Part shown: one piece after another, positions 45,816 through 55,648 of the stretch
Layout of the letters: each line of letters begins with the position of its first letter
Position numbering within the stretch: the stretch's first letter is position 1
NCBI RefSeq assembly: GCF_000423065.1
Contig: NZ_AUHG01000011.1
Coordinates: 682,001-746,000 of the forward strand
Source of the DNA: Christiangramia echinicola DSM 19838
Lineage (GTDB): Bacteria; Bacteroidota; Bacteroidia; Flavobacteriales; Flavobacteriaceae
Length of the DNA: 64,000 nt
Direction of reading: 5' to 3'
Notes under the pieces: generated by a model
Seen by the model: the letters and a program-made list of their open reading frames with translations, nothing else
Databases searched by the model: none
Told to the model about the DNA's origin: nothing
Made by a program: the position numbers and the translations under genes

Positions 45816-47549
45816 ATGAAGTACTCAAAAATTCCAGTTGCCCGCTCTGTGGTTGCTTTATGCGTGGCAAAAGATATAAAACATGTCGTTATTTCTCCAG
45901 GGTCAAGAAATGCTCCGCTTACCATTGGTTTTACTCACCATGATGAAATTACTCCATATAGTATTGTTGATGAACGCTGCGCGGCCTTTTTTGCCCTGGG
46001 AATGGCTCAGCAATTAAAGAAACCAGTTGCACTTGTTTGTACTTCAGGTTCTGCTTTACTTAACTATTATCCGGCCATTGCTGAAGCATTTTATAGCGAT
46101 ATCCCTTTGGTGGTCATTTCTGCAGATAGACCTATAGAGCGAATAGATATTGGGGATGGGCAGACAATACGACAAAAGAATGTCTTTGAGAACCATATTT
46201 TATATTCAGCAAATCTGTATTCTGAACTGGTTCTGGAAAATGAAGCAATAGATCCAAAACTTCAGCAAAAGCAATTTGAAGCCCAAAAACATAATGAGAG
46301 AGAAGTAAACCTGGCCTTGAATAAGGCTATCGAAGAAAAAGGACCTGTACATATTAATGTCCCTTTTTATGAGCCGTTATATGATACTGTTGAAAATATT
46401 AAGGTAAATCCTTTACAGATCCTTCCAGAGATCAAAGAAAGGCATTATTCAAAAAATCAATTATCAAACTATGCAGAGGTATGGAATTCTGCGAAGCGTA
46501 AAATGGTAATTGTTGGTGTAGCCCAGCCAAATGCCGTTGAACAGAAATTTCTGGATAGCCTGGCTAATGATCCAAGTGTGATCGTATTAACCGAAACTAC
46601 TTCTAATTTACATCAATCTGAATTTTTTACGAGGATTGATACGCTTATAGGACCCATTGAAAAGGATATAAATAAAGAAGAACTTTTCAGAAAATTACAG
46701 CCAGATTTGCTGCTGACTTTTGGAGGTATGATAGTTTCGAAAAAAATAAAAGCCTTTTTAAGGAATTACAATCCAGATCATCACTGGCATGTAGACTCAA
46801 AGAAGGCATATAATACTTTTTTCTGCCTGAATAAACATTTTGAAACTGATGTGAATTCATTTTTTTCAGAATTCTTTCCGCTTACAAAAAATACTCAGAG
46901 TGATTATGGAAAGTTCTGGAAGCAGGTAAAAAGCAAAAGACAAACCAGGCATGAAGAATATATGGCTGAGATCCCATATTCAGATCTTAAGGTCATGCAG
47001 CAAATTGTCCCACAAGTACCGGAAAATTCTATAGTACATTTCGGGAATAGCTCTAGCATTAGATATGCTCAGTTGTTTCAATGGGAACCTAGCTTAAAAA
47101 CATATTGCAATCGTGGAACCAGCGGGATAGATGGTAGTGTTTCTACCGCAGTTGGTGCCGCAGTGAGCAGTCCCGAGACAGTTTTAATGATCACAGGCGA
47201 CCTTAGTTTCTTTTACGATAGCAATGCATTGTGGAATGATCATATTCCTTCAAATTTCAGGATCATTGTCTTGAATAATAATGGAGGAGGGATATTCAGG
47301 ATCTTACCCGGAAATAAGAATTCGGAAAACTTTGAAAAATTTTTCGAGACTACTCATAATATGAAGGCTAAGCCTATTTGTGATCTTTACAATTTCGAGT
47401 ATTTTCAGGCAGATTCAGAAGAAACAGTTCAATCTTCCCTTGAAGGTTTCTTCAATAAATCTGATAGGCCTAAGCTTTTAGAGATTTTTACTCCTAGAAA
47501 ATTGAATGATGAGGTATTACTTGAATATTTCAATTTTATGAAATCTTAA
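45816..47549 (+). CDS. menD: 2-succinyl-5-enolpyruvyl-6-hydroxy-3-cyclohexene-1-carboxylate synthase
   Basis: The 577-residue ThDP enzyme condenses isochorismate with 2-oxoglutarate. It has the N-terminal region HVVISPGSRNAPLTIGF, VDERCAAFFALGMAQ with the catalytic Glu, and the ThDP motif GDLSFFYDSNALWN...NNGGGIFRILPG. It lies 50 bases after menF. Confidence 0.95.
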   Translation: MKYSKIPVARSVVALCVAKDIKHVVISPGSRNAPLTIGFTHHDEITPYSIVDERCAAFFALGMAQQLKKPVALVCTSGSALLNYYPAIAEAFYSDIPLVVISADRPIERIDIGDGQTIRQKNVFENHILYSANLYSELVLENEAIDPKLQQKQFEAQKHNEREVNLALNKAIEEKGPVHINVPFYEPLYDTVENIKVNPLQILPEIKERHYSKNQLSNYAEVWNSAKRKMVIVGVAQPNAVEQKFLDSLANDPSVIVLTETTSNLHQSEFFTRIDTLIGPIEKDINKEELFRKLQPDLLLTFGGMIVSKKIKAFLRNYNPDHHWHVDSKKAYNTFFCLNKHFETDVNSFFSEFFPLTKNTQSDYGKFWKQVKSKRQTRHEEYMAEIPYSDLKVMQQIVPQVPENSIVHFGNSSSIRYAQLFQWEPSLKTYCNRGTSGIDGSVSTAVGAAVSSPETVLMITGDLSFFYDSNALWNDHIPSNFRIIVLNNNGGGIFRILPGNKNSENFEKFFETTHNMKAKPICDLYNFEYFQADSEETVQSSLEGFFNKSDRPKLLEIFTPRKLNDEVLLEYFNFMKS

Positions 47550-47611
47550 ATAGTCTAACATTTGTCAGGAATTATTATATTGAAGGTGATTTAACCACAT
47601 AAAATAAAATT

Positions 47612-47956
47612 ATGAGTAAACTTGATGAAAAAGTAGGACAATACCTGGATGATCTAAAGTCTAAAGTAGGTGAAAAAAATCCCGACGTAGATCTGCTTCG
47701 TAAGATAGCTAAATCTATGGGTCCTAGTATTTACAATGCTGATGCTGAAACTGTTGCATCTTCCAGCGAATCTGAAGTAGATACCGTAAAGAAGAATTTT
47801 GTAATGAAAAAGTTAGGCGAAACCGATGAAAGTAAAGTAAATGAAGCTGTAAATCAGGTTTTGGAAAAATACGGCAAATCTAATCGCAACAAATATAGGG
47901 TAGTAATATACTATTTACTTACAAAGCATTTTGGAAAGGAAAACCTGTACAAATAA
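47612..47956 (+). CDS. DUF2853 family protein
   Basis: The 114-residue soluble, helical, charged protein matches the DUF2853 family in length and in the motif KIAKSMGPSIYNADAETVASSS...VKKNFVMKKLG. Function is unknown. It lies 62 bases after menD and before a strong terminator, so it may share the men transcript. Confidence 0.82.
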   Translation: MSKLDEKVGQYLDDLKSKVGEKNPDVDLLRKIAKSMGPSIYNADAETVASSSESEVDTVKKNFVMKKLGETDESKVNEAVNQVLEKYGKSNRNKYRVVIYYLLTKHFGKENLYK

Positions 47957-47976
47957 TATTAATTTTTTAGAATTTC

Positions 47977-48015
47977 ATCCGTTTATGGGATATTCCCTTA
48001 AACGGATTTTTTTAT
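47977..48015 (+). terminator. Strong Rho-independent terminator
   Basis: ATCCGTTT (47977-47984) pairs with AAACGGAT (48000-48007), inner GGGA with TCCC (47987-47990, 47994-47997), followed by a long T-run. It ends the menI-menF-menD-DUF2853 unit. Confidence 0.93.
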
Positions 48016-48028
48016 TTATGATTAAGAC

Positions 48029-48036
48029 TATCTTTG
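48029..48036 (+). promoter_or_regulatory. Candidate -7 promoter element for the CvfB-like gene
   Basis: TATCTTTG matches TAnnTTTG exactly, 19 bases before the ATG and just after the preceding terminator. The -33 region falls in the T-run and is degenerate. Confidence 0.55.
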
Positions 48037-48055
48037 TACGCTAAAGTTTTTATTT

Positions 48056-48892
48056 ATGATCCAATTAGGAGAGTTCCATAATTTAATTATCATCAGAGAA
48101 TCTAATCACGGTATTTATCTTGAAAATGATGAAGGTGATGAGGTGCTCCTGCCAAACAAGTATGTTCCTGAAACCTGGATGGTTTATGATAAGATAGAGG
48201 TCTTTGTATATCTGGATCATGAAGAAAGACCGGTAGCTACAACTTTAAAGCCTAAAATTAAGTTAGATCAATTCGGTAGTTTAACTTGTGTTGAAGTAAA
48301 TAAATTTGGTGCCTTTTTAGATTGGGGACTTGAAAAACATCTTTTTGTTTCGTTTAAGGAGCAGGTTATCCCAATGCAACCGGGACATGAATATTTGGTA
48401 TTCTGTTACCTGGATCTTGAAACAGGCAGATTAGCCGCGTCTTCTAAGGTTCATGCTTTTCTGGATAATGATGTATTAACTGTTGAGCCAAATGAGGAGG
48501 TAGATCTTCTGGTTAGCAATCAAACAGACCTGGGATATAATGTGATCGTTAATCAATTGCATTTAGGCCTTATTTACCATGATGAGGTTTTTAAACCATT
48601 AAAGATCGGTGATGCTGTCTCAGGCTTTATTAAAAGGATTCGGAAGGATAATAAGCTGGATATAATGTTGCAACGTCCGGGCTACCGTAGTATAGAGCCT
48701 AATTCTCAGAAAATCCTGGATAAATTGAAAATGGCTGGTGGTTTTATGGATATTTCAGATAAATCTAATCCAGAAGATATAAAGAGCAGACTCCAAATGA
48801 GTAAGAAGAGCTTTAAAAAGGCCGTTGGAAATCTTTATAAACAACGTCTAATTGACATTAAAGAAGACGGGATTCAACTAAAAGATCAGTAA
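48056..48892 (+). CDS. cvfB: CvfB-like S1 RNA-binding protein
   Basis: The 278-residue protein has several S1-like OB domains (for example LTCVEVNKFGAFLDWGLEKHLFVSFKEQ and GDAVSGFIKRIRKDNKLDIMLQRPG) and a C-terminal winged helix (KLKMAGGFMDISDKSNPEDIKSRLQMSKKSFKKAVGNLYKQRLI), the CvfB/YitL layout. It binds RNA; in Staphylococcus the family affects virulence gene expression. Its end overlaps the next gene by seven bases, convergently. Confidence 0.92.
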   Translation: MIQLGEFHNLIIIRESNHGIYLENDEGDEVLLPNKYVPETWMVYDKIEVFVYLDHEERPVATTLKPKIKLDQFGSLTCVEVNKFGAFLDWGLEKHLFVSFKEQVIPMQPGHEYLVFCYLDLETGRLAASSKVHAFLDNDVLTVEPNEEVDLLVSNQTDLGYNVIVNQLHLGLIYHDEVFKPLKIGDAVSGFIKRIRKDNKLDIMLQRPGYRSIEPNSQKILDKLKMAGGFMDISDKSNPEDIKSRLQMSKKSFKKAVGNLYKQRLIDIKEDGIQLKDQ

Positions 48893-49338
48893 TCGTAACG
48901 ATAGGGAGAGTATCGTCTCGAATTTAATCCACGTCGATTATAATTATTTATAAACGGACTGGGATAATAAGGATTTAGGAAAATATCATTGGCATCTCTG
49001 GCCCTGACATCTCCCGATATTTCAAATAATTTTTTCTCTTTTTCTTTTCTTTGCGGAAGAGGTGATCCCAGATCTACCTCTCGCTGTACTCGGTTTCTAT
49101 TGGTTTGATCTATCACAGCCAACATGTCTATTTGGTCATTTTGAATGTGATTTTTTAAGTGTAGAAAAGAACCATCTGGAAGACTGAAGCGGGATTGTTC
49201 CTGCCATGAAAAACTGAATTCTCTCCAAGTATTCTCAATACCTCTATTACCAATCTCAAAATCTTCACGATCCCAATATTCCTGTGCGCTTACATTGGAA
49301 AAGGCAAACAGAGCAAGAAAGAGGTATAGCGGTTTCAT
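48886..49338 (-). CDS. Secreted hypothetical protein
   Basis: The 150-residue protein has a signal peptide (residues 1-19, VSAQ) and a mature part rich in Arg, Asn and Tyr, ending NRRGLNSRRYSPYRYDY. I do not recognise a family. It appears to be an exported flavobacterial protein of unknown function. Confidence 0.7.
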   Translation of the reverse strand: MKPLYLFLALFAFSNVSAQEYWDREDFEIGNRGIENTWREFSFSWQEQSRFSLPDGSFLHLKNHIQNDQIDMLAVIDQTNRNRVQREVDLGSPLPQRKEKEKKLFEISGDVRARDANDIFLNPYYPSPFINNYNRRGLNSRRYSPYRYDY

Positions 49339-49610
49339 TTTGTTTTTTCCTTAGTTAATCAAAGATTATGCAAAATTAAGCGATAATGCTTTTTTCATGG
49401 TTTTTATTTTAATAAAAGTTTCAAATCCTTCTTTATTGATTTGCTAAAAAACTGTTAAGAAGATTAAAAGAGTTATAAGTTAAAACATAAAAAATAATTA
49501 CGTTTTTTATATTAAAAAGATGAAGGATTCTCTTAAAAATTAATATATAATTAACATTGCGTCATATTTTACATATATTTACTCTTCTTCTAAACCCAAA
49601 AAATTCAATT

Positions 49611-52600
49611 ATGACAAAAAAAATCATCCTGTTTTTTATTGTCTTTTTTACCTCAAACTTTATAGTCCTGAGTGCTCAGGAAAATGAGGTTACAGGTGAA
49701 GTTAGAGACAATAATGGTGTGCCTATGATAGGTGTAACCATTCTCGTGAAGGGTACTAATACCGGGACAACCACTAATTTCGATGGTGAATATTCCATAA
49801 ATGCCCCAGATGGGAGTACCTTGGTCTTTTCTTTCGTGGGATTCATTACCCAAGAAATGCCAGTTACAGATTCCACTATTAATGTTGCCATGAGAGAGGA
49901 TCAAAATGCCTTGAGTGAAGTAGTGGTTACAGCGTTTGGAATAGAAAGGGAGACCCGTTCCCTTGGTTATTCTGTTACAAAGGTAGATGCAGAAGATATT
50001 AATTTAAATGGTAATACAAATGCCCTATCGGGACTACAGGGACGTGTTGCTGGTGTTCAGATCAATCAAACCTCGGGTTCTGCCGGTGGAGGTATAGATA
50101 TTCTTATTCGTGGAATAACTTCTATAAATCCTCAAAGAGGAAATCAACCATTAATTGTAATAGATGGTTTGGCTTTAGATAATGATACTTTTTCTGGAGA
50201 TGTAAGGCCTAGTGCAGGATCCAACTCTCCAAATAGTGCAGAACAATTCTCATTCACGAACAGGGCGGCAGATTTAAACCCTGAAGATATTGAGTCTTAT
50301 AACGTACTAAAAGGTGCTGCGGCTACCGCACTTTATGGTGTAAGAGCGGCCAATGGAGCAATAATTATCACAACGAAGAAAGGAAAACAGGGTAAGGCTC
50401 AGATAAATGTTTCAGCCTCTACCACATTTAAAAGTATTGAAACAGTTCCTGAGCTTCAAACAACCTATCGTGAAGGTTTCAGTGGAGAGCCAAACACTTT
50501 GTATACTCCGGAAACTGAGACCGGATTTACCAGATTGGGTGGAACATCATTCTATTCATGGGGACCTAGATATTCTGAAGATTCAATAACCAGGGAAGAT
50601 GGTCAGGTTGTAGATCTTTCTAATGATCAATTCTATAGTCCGTATGATCTCTTTAAAACAGGAGTTATTACTCAGGTAGATCTTAACCTGAGTGGAGCAA
50701 CCGAGAAACTTAATTACTATTTTTCAGTAGGAAATGATAGCGAAGAAGGGGTTTTGCCAAATACTAATTATGATAAGACCAATTTAAGATTAAAGGCAGG
50801 TTACCAGGTGACAGATGATTTTAATATTAATACTTCGGTTAGTTATTCAAATTCTGGCGGTGCCAGGGGTAATGGAGGTGATAAATCTGTTTTTAGTTCA
50901 CTGTCTTATTTTTCAGGTTCATTTCCAATAAACGATTATCAAAATGCAGACGGAACCCAGAGAAACTACTCTTTCGGGATTATCGATAACCCAAGGTATT
51001 TACTGGAAAAAAGCCCACTGATCGATGATGTGAACCGTTGGGTGGGAAATATTTCTTTAAACTGGTCTCCTATAGACTGGATGAATATTTCTTATGCCGC
51101 ACAAGTTGACAATTACTCAGATAGAAGAAATCGTTTTGTAGCTCCAGACCTGGATGTTGGTACTCAGGTTGGAGGATTTATATTAGAACAGAATAATGAT
51201 TTTCTAGGCCTTGAGTCTAACTTCCTCATCAATTTCGAAAAAGACTGGACAGAAGATTTTGGTTCATCTTTCACTATAGGAAATCAAATTTCAGATTCAA
51301 AACGTGATTATTCATTTGTTCGAGGAGAAACCCTAAATGTGCCTGGAATTAATGATTTAGCGAATACTATAAATACTTTTGGAGGAAAAACAATTACCCA
51401 GATTAGAAATATTGGGGTATTTGGAGAACTGAAACTAGATTACCGTAATGAATTGTTCTTAACGGTGACTGGAAGGAATGACTGGGTATCTACACTTCCT
51501 CAGGAAAATAGGTCATTTTTCTATCCATCGGTAAGTTTAGCTTATGATTTTCATAATTTAATAGATGAAGATAGCGAATTTCTAACCTTCAGTAAATTGA
51601 GAGCTTCCTGGGCCGAGGTAGGGAAAGGTCCGTTATTTGGACAAATAGGAAGTTATTATATTGCAGATCCAGCTTTTCCTTTTGGTGGAACAGGTGGGTA
51701 TAGAGCCGATACTTCAATAGGTGATCCACTCATTGTACCAGAAAAAAACAGGTCTTTTGAAGTTGGTGCCGATCTTAGATTCTTTGAGAATCGTTTGAGA
51801 TTTGACTATGCTTATTATAAAACGACGGTAGACAATCAGATATTTACCGTAGGGACAGCATATTCTACTGGATTATCTGGTATCGTAAGAAATGCGGGGG
51901 AGTTTGAATCATCAGGTCATGAATTACTAGCTTCTTATGATATCTTCAGGGAAGATGATTTTACCTGGGAGGCTTATATTAATTTTTCTACCAATAAAGG
52001 AGAAGTGGTTTCCTTACCAGAAGATATAGAATCTCTGGTATTTGCAGACGCAGGATTTGCAGGGGTAACTTCTGAGATCCGAGACGGGGATGAATTAGGT
52101 TCCTTATATGGATATACGTGGAGATATGAAAACGGCCAGCGTTATATTGATGAAAATGGATTACCTGTGGTTGAAACAGGTGCAGATGATCGTAAAAAGG
52201 TAGGAAACGCATTCCCAGACTTTATTGCGTCTATAGGAAACAGGGTGAATTATAGAGGATTTAATTTTGATTTCCTACTTGAATGGAAAGAAGGAGGGGA
52301 TCTTTATGATTCTGGAAGAAGAAACTCATTGAGAAACGGAATTTTAGAAGTTACTGAATTTCGTAATGTAACAACCGTATTAGAAGGAGTCATGGATGAT
52401 GGTAATGGTGGGTTTGTGCCTAACACACAGGAAGTTTTTATAGATCAAAATTACTACAGAAACTCTAACGCATATAATCGTGCATCAGAAATCCTTGTAC
52501 AGGATGCCTCCTGGGTGAAGCTTCGAAATATCTCATTAGGATATGATTTTTCTGGTAATATTCTAGAGACATTGAACCTCGACAGACTTTCGATTAATGC

Positions 52601-52751
52601 AAGTGGAAGCAATATTTTGATCTGGACTCCTTATGATGGTTATGATCCCGAAGGAAATCAATACAGTGCGGGAAGTAATGTTTATGGTTTTGCCGGTTTG
52701 AGTACGCCTCTTACACAAAATTTTTCGCTAGGACTTAAATTAGGATTTTAA
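49611..52751 (+). CDS. susC: SusC/RagA-family TonB-linked outer membrane transporter
   Basis: The 1046-residue protein has a signal peptide (1-23, LSAQ), a carboxypeptidase-regulatory-like domain (about 25-100, VTGEVRDNNGVPMIGVTI), a TonB plug (ALSEVVVTAFGIERETRSLGYSV to GAAATALYGVRAANGAIIITTKKG) and a long beta-barrel ending SLGLKLGF. I chose ATG 49611; a TTG at 49557 would add 18 residues in front of the signal peptide. It takes up a ligand captured by the SusD partner. Confidence 0.94.
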   Translation: MTKKIILFFIVFFTSNFIVLSAQENEVTGEVRDNNGVPMIGVTILVKGTNTGTTTNFDGEYSINAPDGSTLVFSFVGFITQEMPVTDSTINVAMREDQNALSEVVVTAFGIERETRSLGYSVTKVDAEDINLNGNTNALSGLQGRVAGVQINQTSGSAGGGIDILIRGITSINPQRGNQPLIVIDGLALDNDTFSGDVRPSAGSNSPNSAEQFSFTNRAADLNPEDIESYNVLKGAAATALYGVRAANGAIIITTKKGKQGKAQINVSASTTFKSIETVPELQTTYREGFSGEPNTLYTPETETGFTRLGGTSFYSWGPRYSEDSITREDGQVVDLSNDQFYSPYDLFKTGVITQVDLNLSGATEKLNYYFSVGNDSEEGVLPNTNYDKTNLRLKAGYQVTDDFNINTSVSYSNSGGARGNGGDKSVFSSLSYFSGSFPINDYQNADGTQRNYSFGIIDNPRYLLEKSPLIDDVNRWVGNISLNWSPIDWMNISYAAQVDNYSDRRNRFVAPDLDVGTQVGGFILEQNNDFLGLESNFLINFEKDWTEDFGSSFTIGNQISDSKRDYSFVRGETLNVPGINDLANTINTFGGKTITQIRNIGVFGELKLDYRNELFLTVTGRNDWVSTLPQENRSFFYPSVSLAYDFHNLIDEDSEFLTFSKLRASWAEVGKGPLFGQIGSYYIADPAFPFGGTGGYRADTSIGDPLIVPEKNRSFEVGADLRFFENRLRFDYAYYKTTVDNQIFTVGTAYSTGLSGIVRNAGEFESSGHELLASYDIFREDDFTWEAYINFSTNKGEVVSLPEDIESLVFADAGFAGVTSEIRDGDELGSLYGYTWRYENGQRYIDENGLPVVETGADDRKKVGNAFPDFIASIGNRVNYRGFNFDFLLEWKEGGDLYDSGRRNSLRNGILEVTEFRNVTTVLEGVMDDGNGGFVPNTQEVFIDQNYYRNSNAYNRASEILVQDASWVKLRNISLGYDFSGNILETLNLDRLSINASGSNILIWTPYDGYDPEGNQYSAGSNVYGFAGLSTPLTQNFSLGLKLGF

Positions 52752-52761
52752 AAAATTGAAT

Positions 52762-54243
52762 ATGATAAATTATAACAAAATTATATATATAGTATTACTG
52801 CTAGGGCTCTTCTCCTGTAGTGAAGACTATTTCGATGTTAATAGACCTTCCGGTACCGCAGAGGTCGATCAGTTAAGAATCAATGACCTGCTGGCTCCGG
52901 TTATTTTCCATACAGTAGAAGGACAGTATTCCGCAGGTTTAAGCTTTGGGAATTATGTACAGAATTTTACCGGGGAGTCAGGAAATGCAGCTGGTGAAAC
53001 AACTGCTGCTGGTCTTTGGGCAGACGTGTACCTTTATGCGTTACCAAATATTGAAACTATTAAAGAAAAGGCCGCAGAATCTGGAGCAACTCATTATGCT
53101 GCTATAGCAGATATTCTGAAGGCAGTAAATCTTGGAATAGCTACAGATTCATGGGATTATGTCCCGTTGACCGAAGCATCCATGGGAGATGATAATCTTT
53201 TTCCAGATTTCGCTTCGCAGGAGAATGTGTATAGTGCAATTTTCGATCTTCTGGATGGAGCAATTGCAGATCTGGAAGCGGAAGATACATCTAGTATTAA
53301 TATAGGTAGTGAGGATTTAATTTATGGAGGTAATGTTGAGCAATGGTTAAGAGCGGCTTACACTTTCAAAGCTCGTTATCAATTACATTTAGTAAATAAA
53401 GGTGTGGTTTCACCTGGGGAGGTAATTAATACTATAGAAAATGGTTTTACTTCTAATGATGATGATTTTCAAATGTTTTACGATGACAGGAGTATAAACC
53501 CAAGATACTCTCTGGAGATACTTGCTAGAAACACGGGGAATCCTCATAATGTTCTGGCAAGCCAGATCGTTAGCAGCATGAACGGTGATTATTATCCTTT
53601 CGAAAGTGACGCTTTAGAAATAGATCCCAGGTTACCTGTCTTTGGAGAGATAGATAATTCTGAAGATACCGAATGGAAAGGTCATGTAAGTGGAGGTGGC
53701 GGATTGGCACCTGACGGGACGGTAGCTAATGTGCAGTTTGCAGATGGAGGTTACTATACAAGAGCAGAAGCTCCAATTGTAATAATCACTTATGCCGAGG
53801 CGCAATTCATTAAAGCTGAAGCTGAATTTCTGGCTAATGGTGGAACAACTACAAGTGCAGGTATTACAGAGGCCGGATATCAGGCATATCTGGAAGGTAT
53901 CATGGCCAGTATGGCTAAATATGGTGTAGATGGTACAGCCTACATTAATGATCCCGCAGTGGATGTTGGAGCAGAAAATCTAATGCTTCATCATATTATG
54001 AAAGAAAAATATATTCATAACTTTCTTAATCCTGAATCCTTCGTGGACTTTAGAAGATATGATTTTTCAGATGAAGTGTTTACTGGTCTTACGATCAGGG
54101 AAGATGGAGAGAATAGTGTAGAGTATGAAGGTCAGTGGTTTAGAAGAGCTACATATCCAACTACAGAGATAAATAGAAATGGTAGTGTTGTTCAGCAATA
54201 CCAGGAAACTCCTGTAACACCTGTTTGGTGGGATGCTGACTAA
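52762..54243 (+). CDS. susD: SusD/RagB-family nutrient-binding lipoprotein
   Basis: The 493-residue protein has a lipoprotein signal with acylated Cys19 (LLLGLFSC) and a SusD-like_2 type fold (TPR helices with ITYAEAQFIKAEAEFLANGG and the C-terminal EKYIHNFLNPESFVDFRRYDF). It forms the lid of the SusC channel. It starts 10 bases after susC. No glycosidase, sulfatase, peptidase or regulator of a polysaccharide locus is adjacent, so the ligand is unknown. Confidence 0.93.
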   Translation: MINYNKIIYIVLLLGLFSCSEDYFDVNRPSGTAEVDQLRINDLLAPVIFHTVEGQYSAGLSFGNYVQNFTGESGNAAGETTAAGLWADVYLYALPNIETIKEKAAESGATHYAAIADILKAVNLGIATDSWDYVPLTEASMGDDNLFPDFASQENVYSAIFDLLDGAIADLEAEDTSSINIGSEDLIYGGNVEQWLRAAYTFKARYQLHLVNKGVVSPGEVINTIENGFTSNDDDFQMFYDDRSINPRYSLEILARNTGNPHNVLASQIVSSMNGDYYPFESDALEIDPRLPVFGEIDNSEDTEWKGHVSGGGGLAPDGTVANVQFADGGYYTRAEAPIVIITYAEAQFIKAEAEFLANGGTTTSAGITEAGYQAYLEGIMASMAKYGVDGTAYINDPAVDVGAENLMLHHIMKEKYIHNFLNPESFVDFRRYDFSDEVFTGLTIREDGENSVEYEGQWFRRATYPTTEINRNGSVVQQYQETPVTPVWWDAD

Positions 54244-54276
54244 TTCCTGACATAGATATAGTATAGAAATTCTTAT

Positions 54277-54312
54277 AAAACCGGTCAACCACATATTGGC
54301 CGGTTTTTTTTA
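54277..54312 (+). terminator. Rho-independent terminator of susCD
   Basis: AAAACCGGTCAA (54277-54288) pairs with TTGGCCGGTTTT (54296-54307; one G-T pair), followed by a T-run. Confidence 0.9.
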
Positions 54313-54452
54313 TTTTAATAATGTATTCTTTAACGTTCCTGGTCAGAGTTAATTCGTGACCTTATATGAGGATTGAAGTATCCTGAGTTTCGATCAGCAT
54401 AAAAATTTAGATAGTAATTCGTATTTTAGTCGGAAATTTTGAAATAAAGAAT

Positions 54453-55292
54453 ATGCCTAAAATAAACTGGAAAACAGTAAAGGAATACGAAGACATCACT
54501 TATAAAAAATCTGAAGGGGTAGCAAGGATAGCTTTTAACCGCCCCGATGTTCGAAATGCCTTTAGACCTAAAACAACTTCAGAATTACTGGATGCTTTTC
54601 ATGATGCTCATGAAGATACTTCTATTGGGGTGGTTCTTCTATCTGCTGAAGGACCTTCCTCAAAGGATGGGAAATGGTCATTTTGTAGTGGTGGCGATCA
54701 AAAGGCAAGAGGTCATAAAGGATATGTAGGTGAAGATGGATATCACAGATTGAATATCCTGGAAGTTCAAAGGCTGATTCGCTTTATGCCTAAAGCGGTT
54801 ATTTGTGTAGTTCCTGGATGGGCAGTAGGAGGAGGGCATAGTCTTCATGTGGTTTGTGATCTTACCCTGGCCAGTAAGGAACATGCGATCTTTAAACAAA
54901 CCGATGCCGATGTTACCAGTTTTGATGCAGGATACGGGTCGGCATATTTGGCTAAAATGGTAGGGCAGAAGAAAGCCAGAGAGATTTTCTTTTTAGGTAG
55001 AAATTATTCCGCTCAGGAGGCTTATGAAATGGGAATGGTGAATGCCGTAATCCCGCATGATGAGTTAGAGGATACAGCTTATGAATGGGCTCAGGAGATC
55101 ATGGAAAAATCACCTACCTCTATTAAAATGCTGAAATTCGCTATGAATATGACTGATGATGGAATGGTTGGGCAGCAGGTTTTTGCAGGAGAAGTAACCA
55201 GACTAGCTTACATGACCGATGAAGCTAAAGAAGGAAGAGATGCTTTTCTGGAAAAGAGAAAACCGAATTTTGAAAAGAAATGGATTCCTTAA
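54453..55292 (+). CDS. menB: 1,4-dihydroxy-2-naphthoyl-CoA synthase
   Basis: The 279-residue crotonase-fold enzyme cyclises o-succinylbenzoyl-CoA. Motifs are SGGDQKARGHKGYVG, GWAVGGGHSLHVVCDLTLAS and TSFDAGYGSAYLAKMVGQKKAREIFFL. The residue after Gln-Thr is Asp151, where E. coli MenB has the Gly of its bicarbonate site, so this should be the bicarbonate-independent type that uses its own carboxylate (recalled family knowledge). It is separated from menI-F-D by susCD. Confidence 0.96.
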   Translation: MPKINWKTVKEYEDITYKKSEGVARIAFNRPDVRNAFRPKTTSELLDAFHDAHEDTSIGVVLLSAEGPSSKDGKWSFCSGGDQKARGHKGYVGEDGYHRLNILEVQRLIRFMPKAVICVVPGWAVGGGHSLHVVCDLTLASKEHAIFKQTDADVTSFDAGYGSAYLAKMVGQKKAREIFFLGRNYSAQEAYEMGMVNAVIPHDELEDTAYEWAQEIMEKSPTSIKMLKFAMNMTDDGMVGQQVFAGEVTRLAYMTDEAKEGRDAFLEKRKPNFEKKWIP

Positions 55293-55648
55293 TACTGGAG
55301 TTTTATACGGTACCTTATTATTGTTTTACTTGAAGTTATTTATATTATTTAGTTAAATAAAATAACAACTAAAATTATTCTGAAAAAATATGATCTGAAT
55401 TATCGGAATTTTCGTGAATTTAATTGGTAAGATTAAATTAGAGACTAAGATTAAATTTTATCTATAAATAACTAACTATAGAATAAATAGAGGAGGTACA
55501 TCAATTAAGATTGAAAAATTTTAAAAATCAATCAGAATGAGAAGTAGTAATGTTGAATTAATTTAAAAAATTTTCATCTTGCAATGGAATAATAGGTGCT
55601 AGCTGAATTTTAGAGGTGGGATTCAAACATGGTATTTAAGTTTGAAAT
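55293..55648. other. AT-rich intergenic gap without a recognisable gene
   Basis: This 356-bp stretch has no convincing ORF on either strand and no clear terminator after menB. AAGATTAAATT recurs (about 55429 and 55448), and the region is very AT-rich. It may contain the 3' end of a small RNA or a decayed gene, but I see nothing to support one. Confidence 0.5.
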
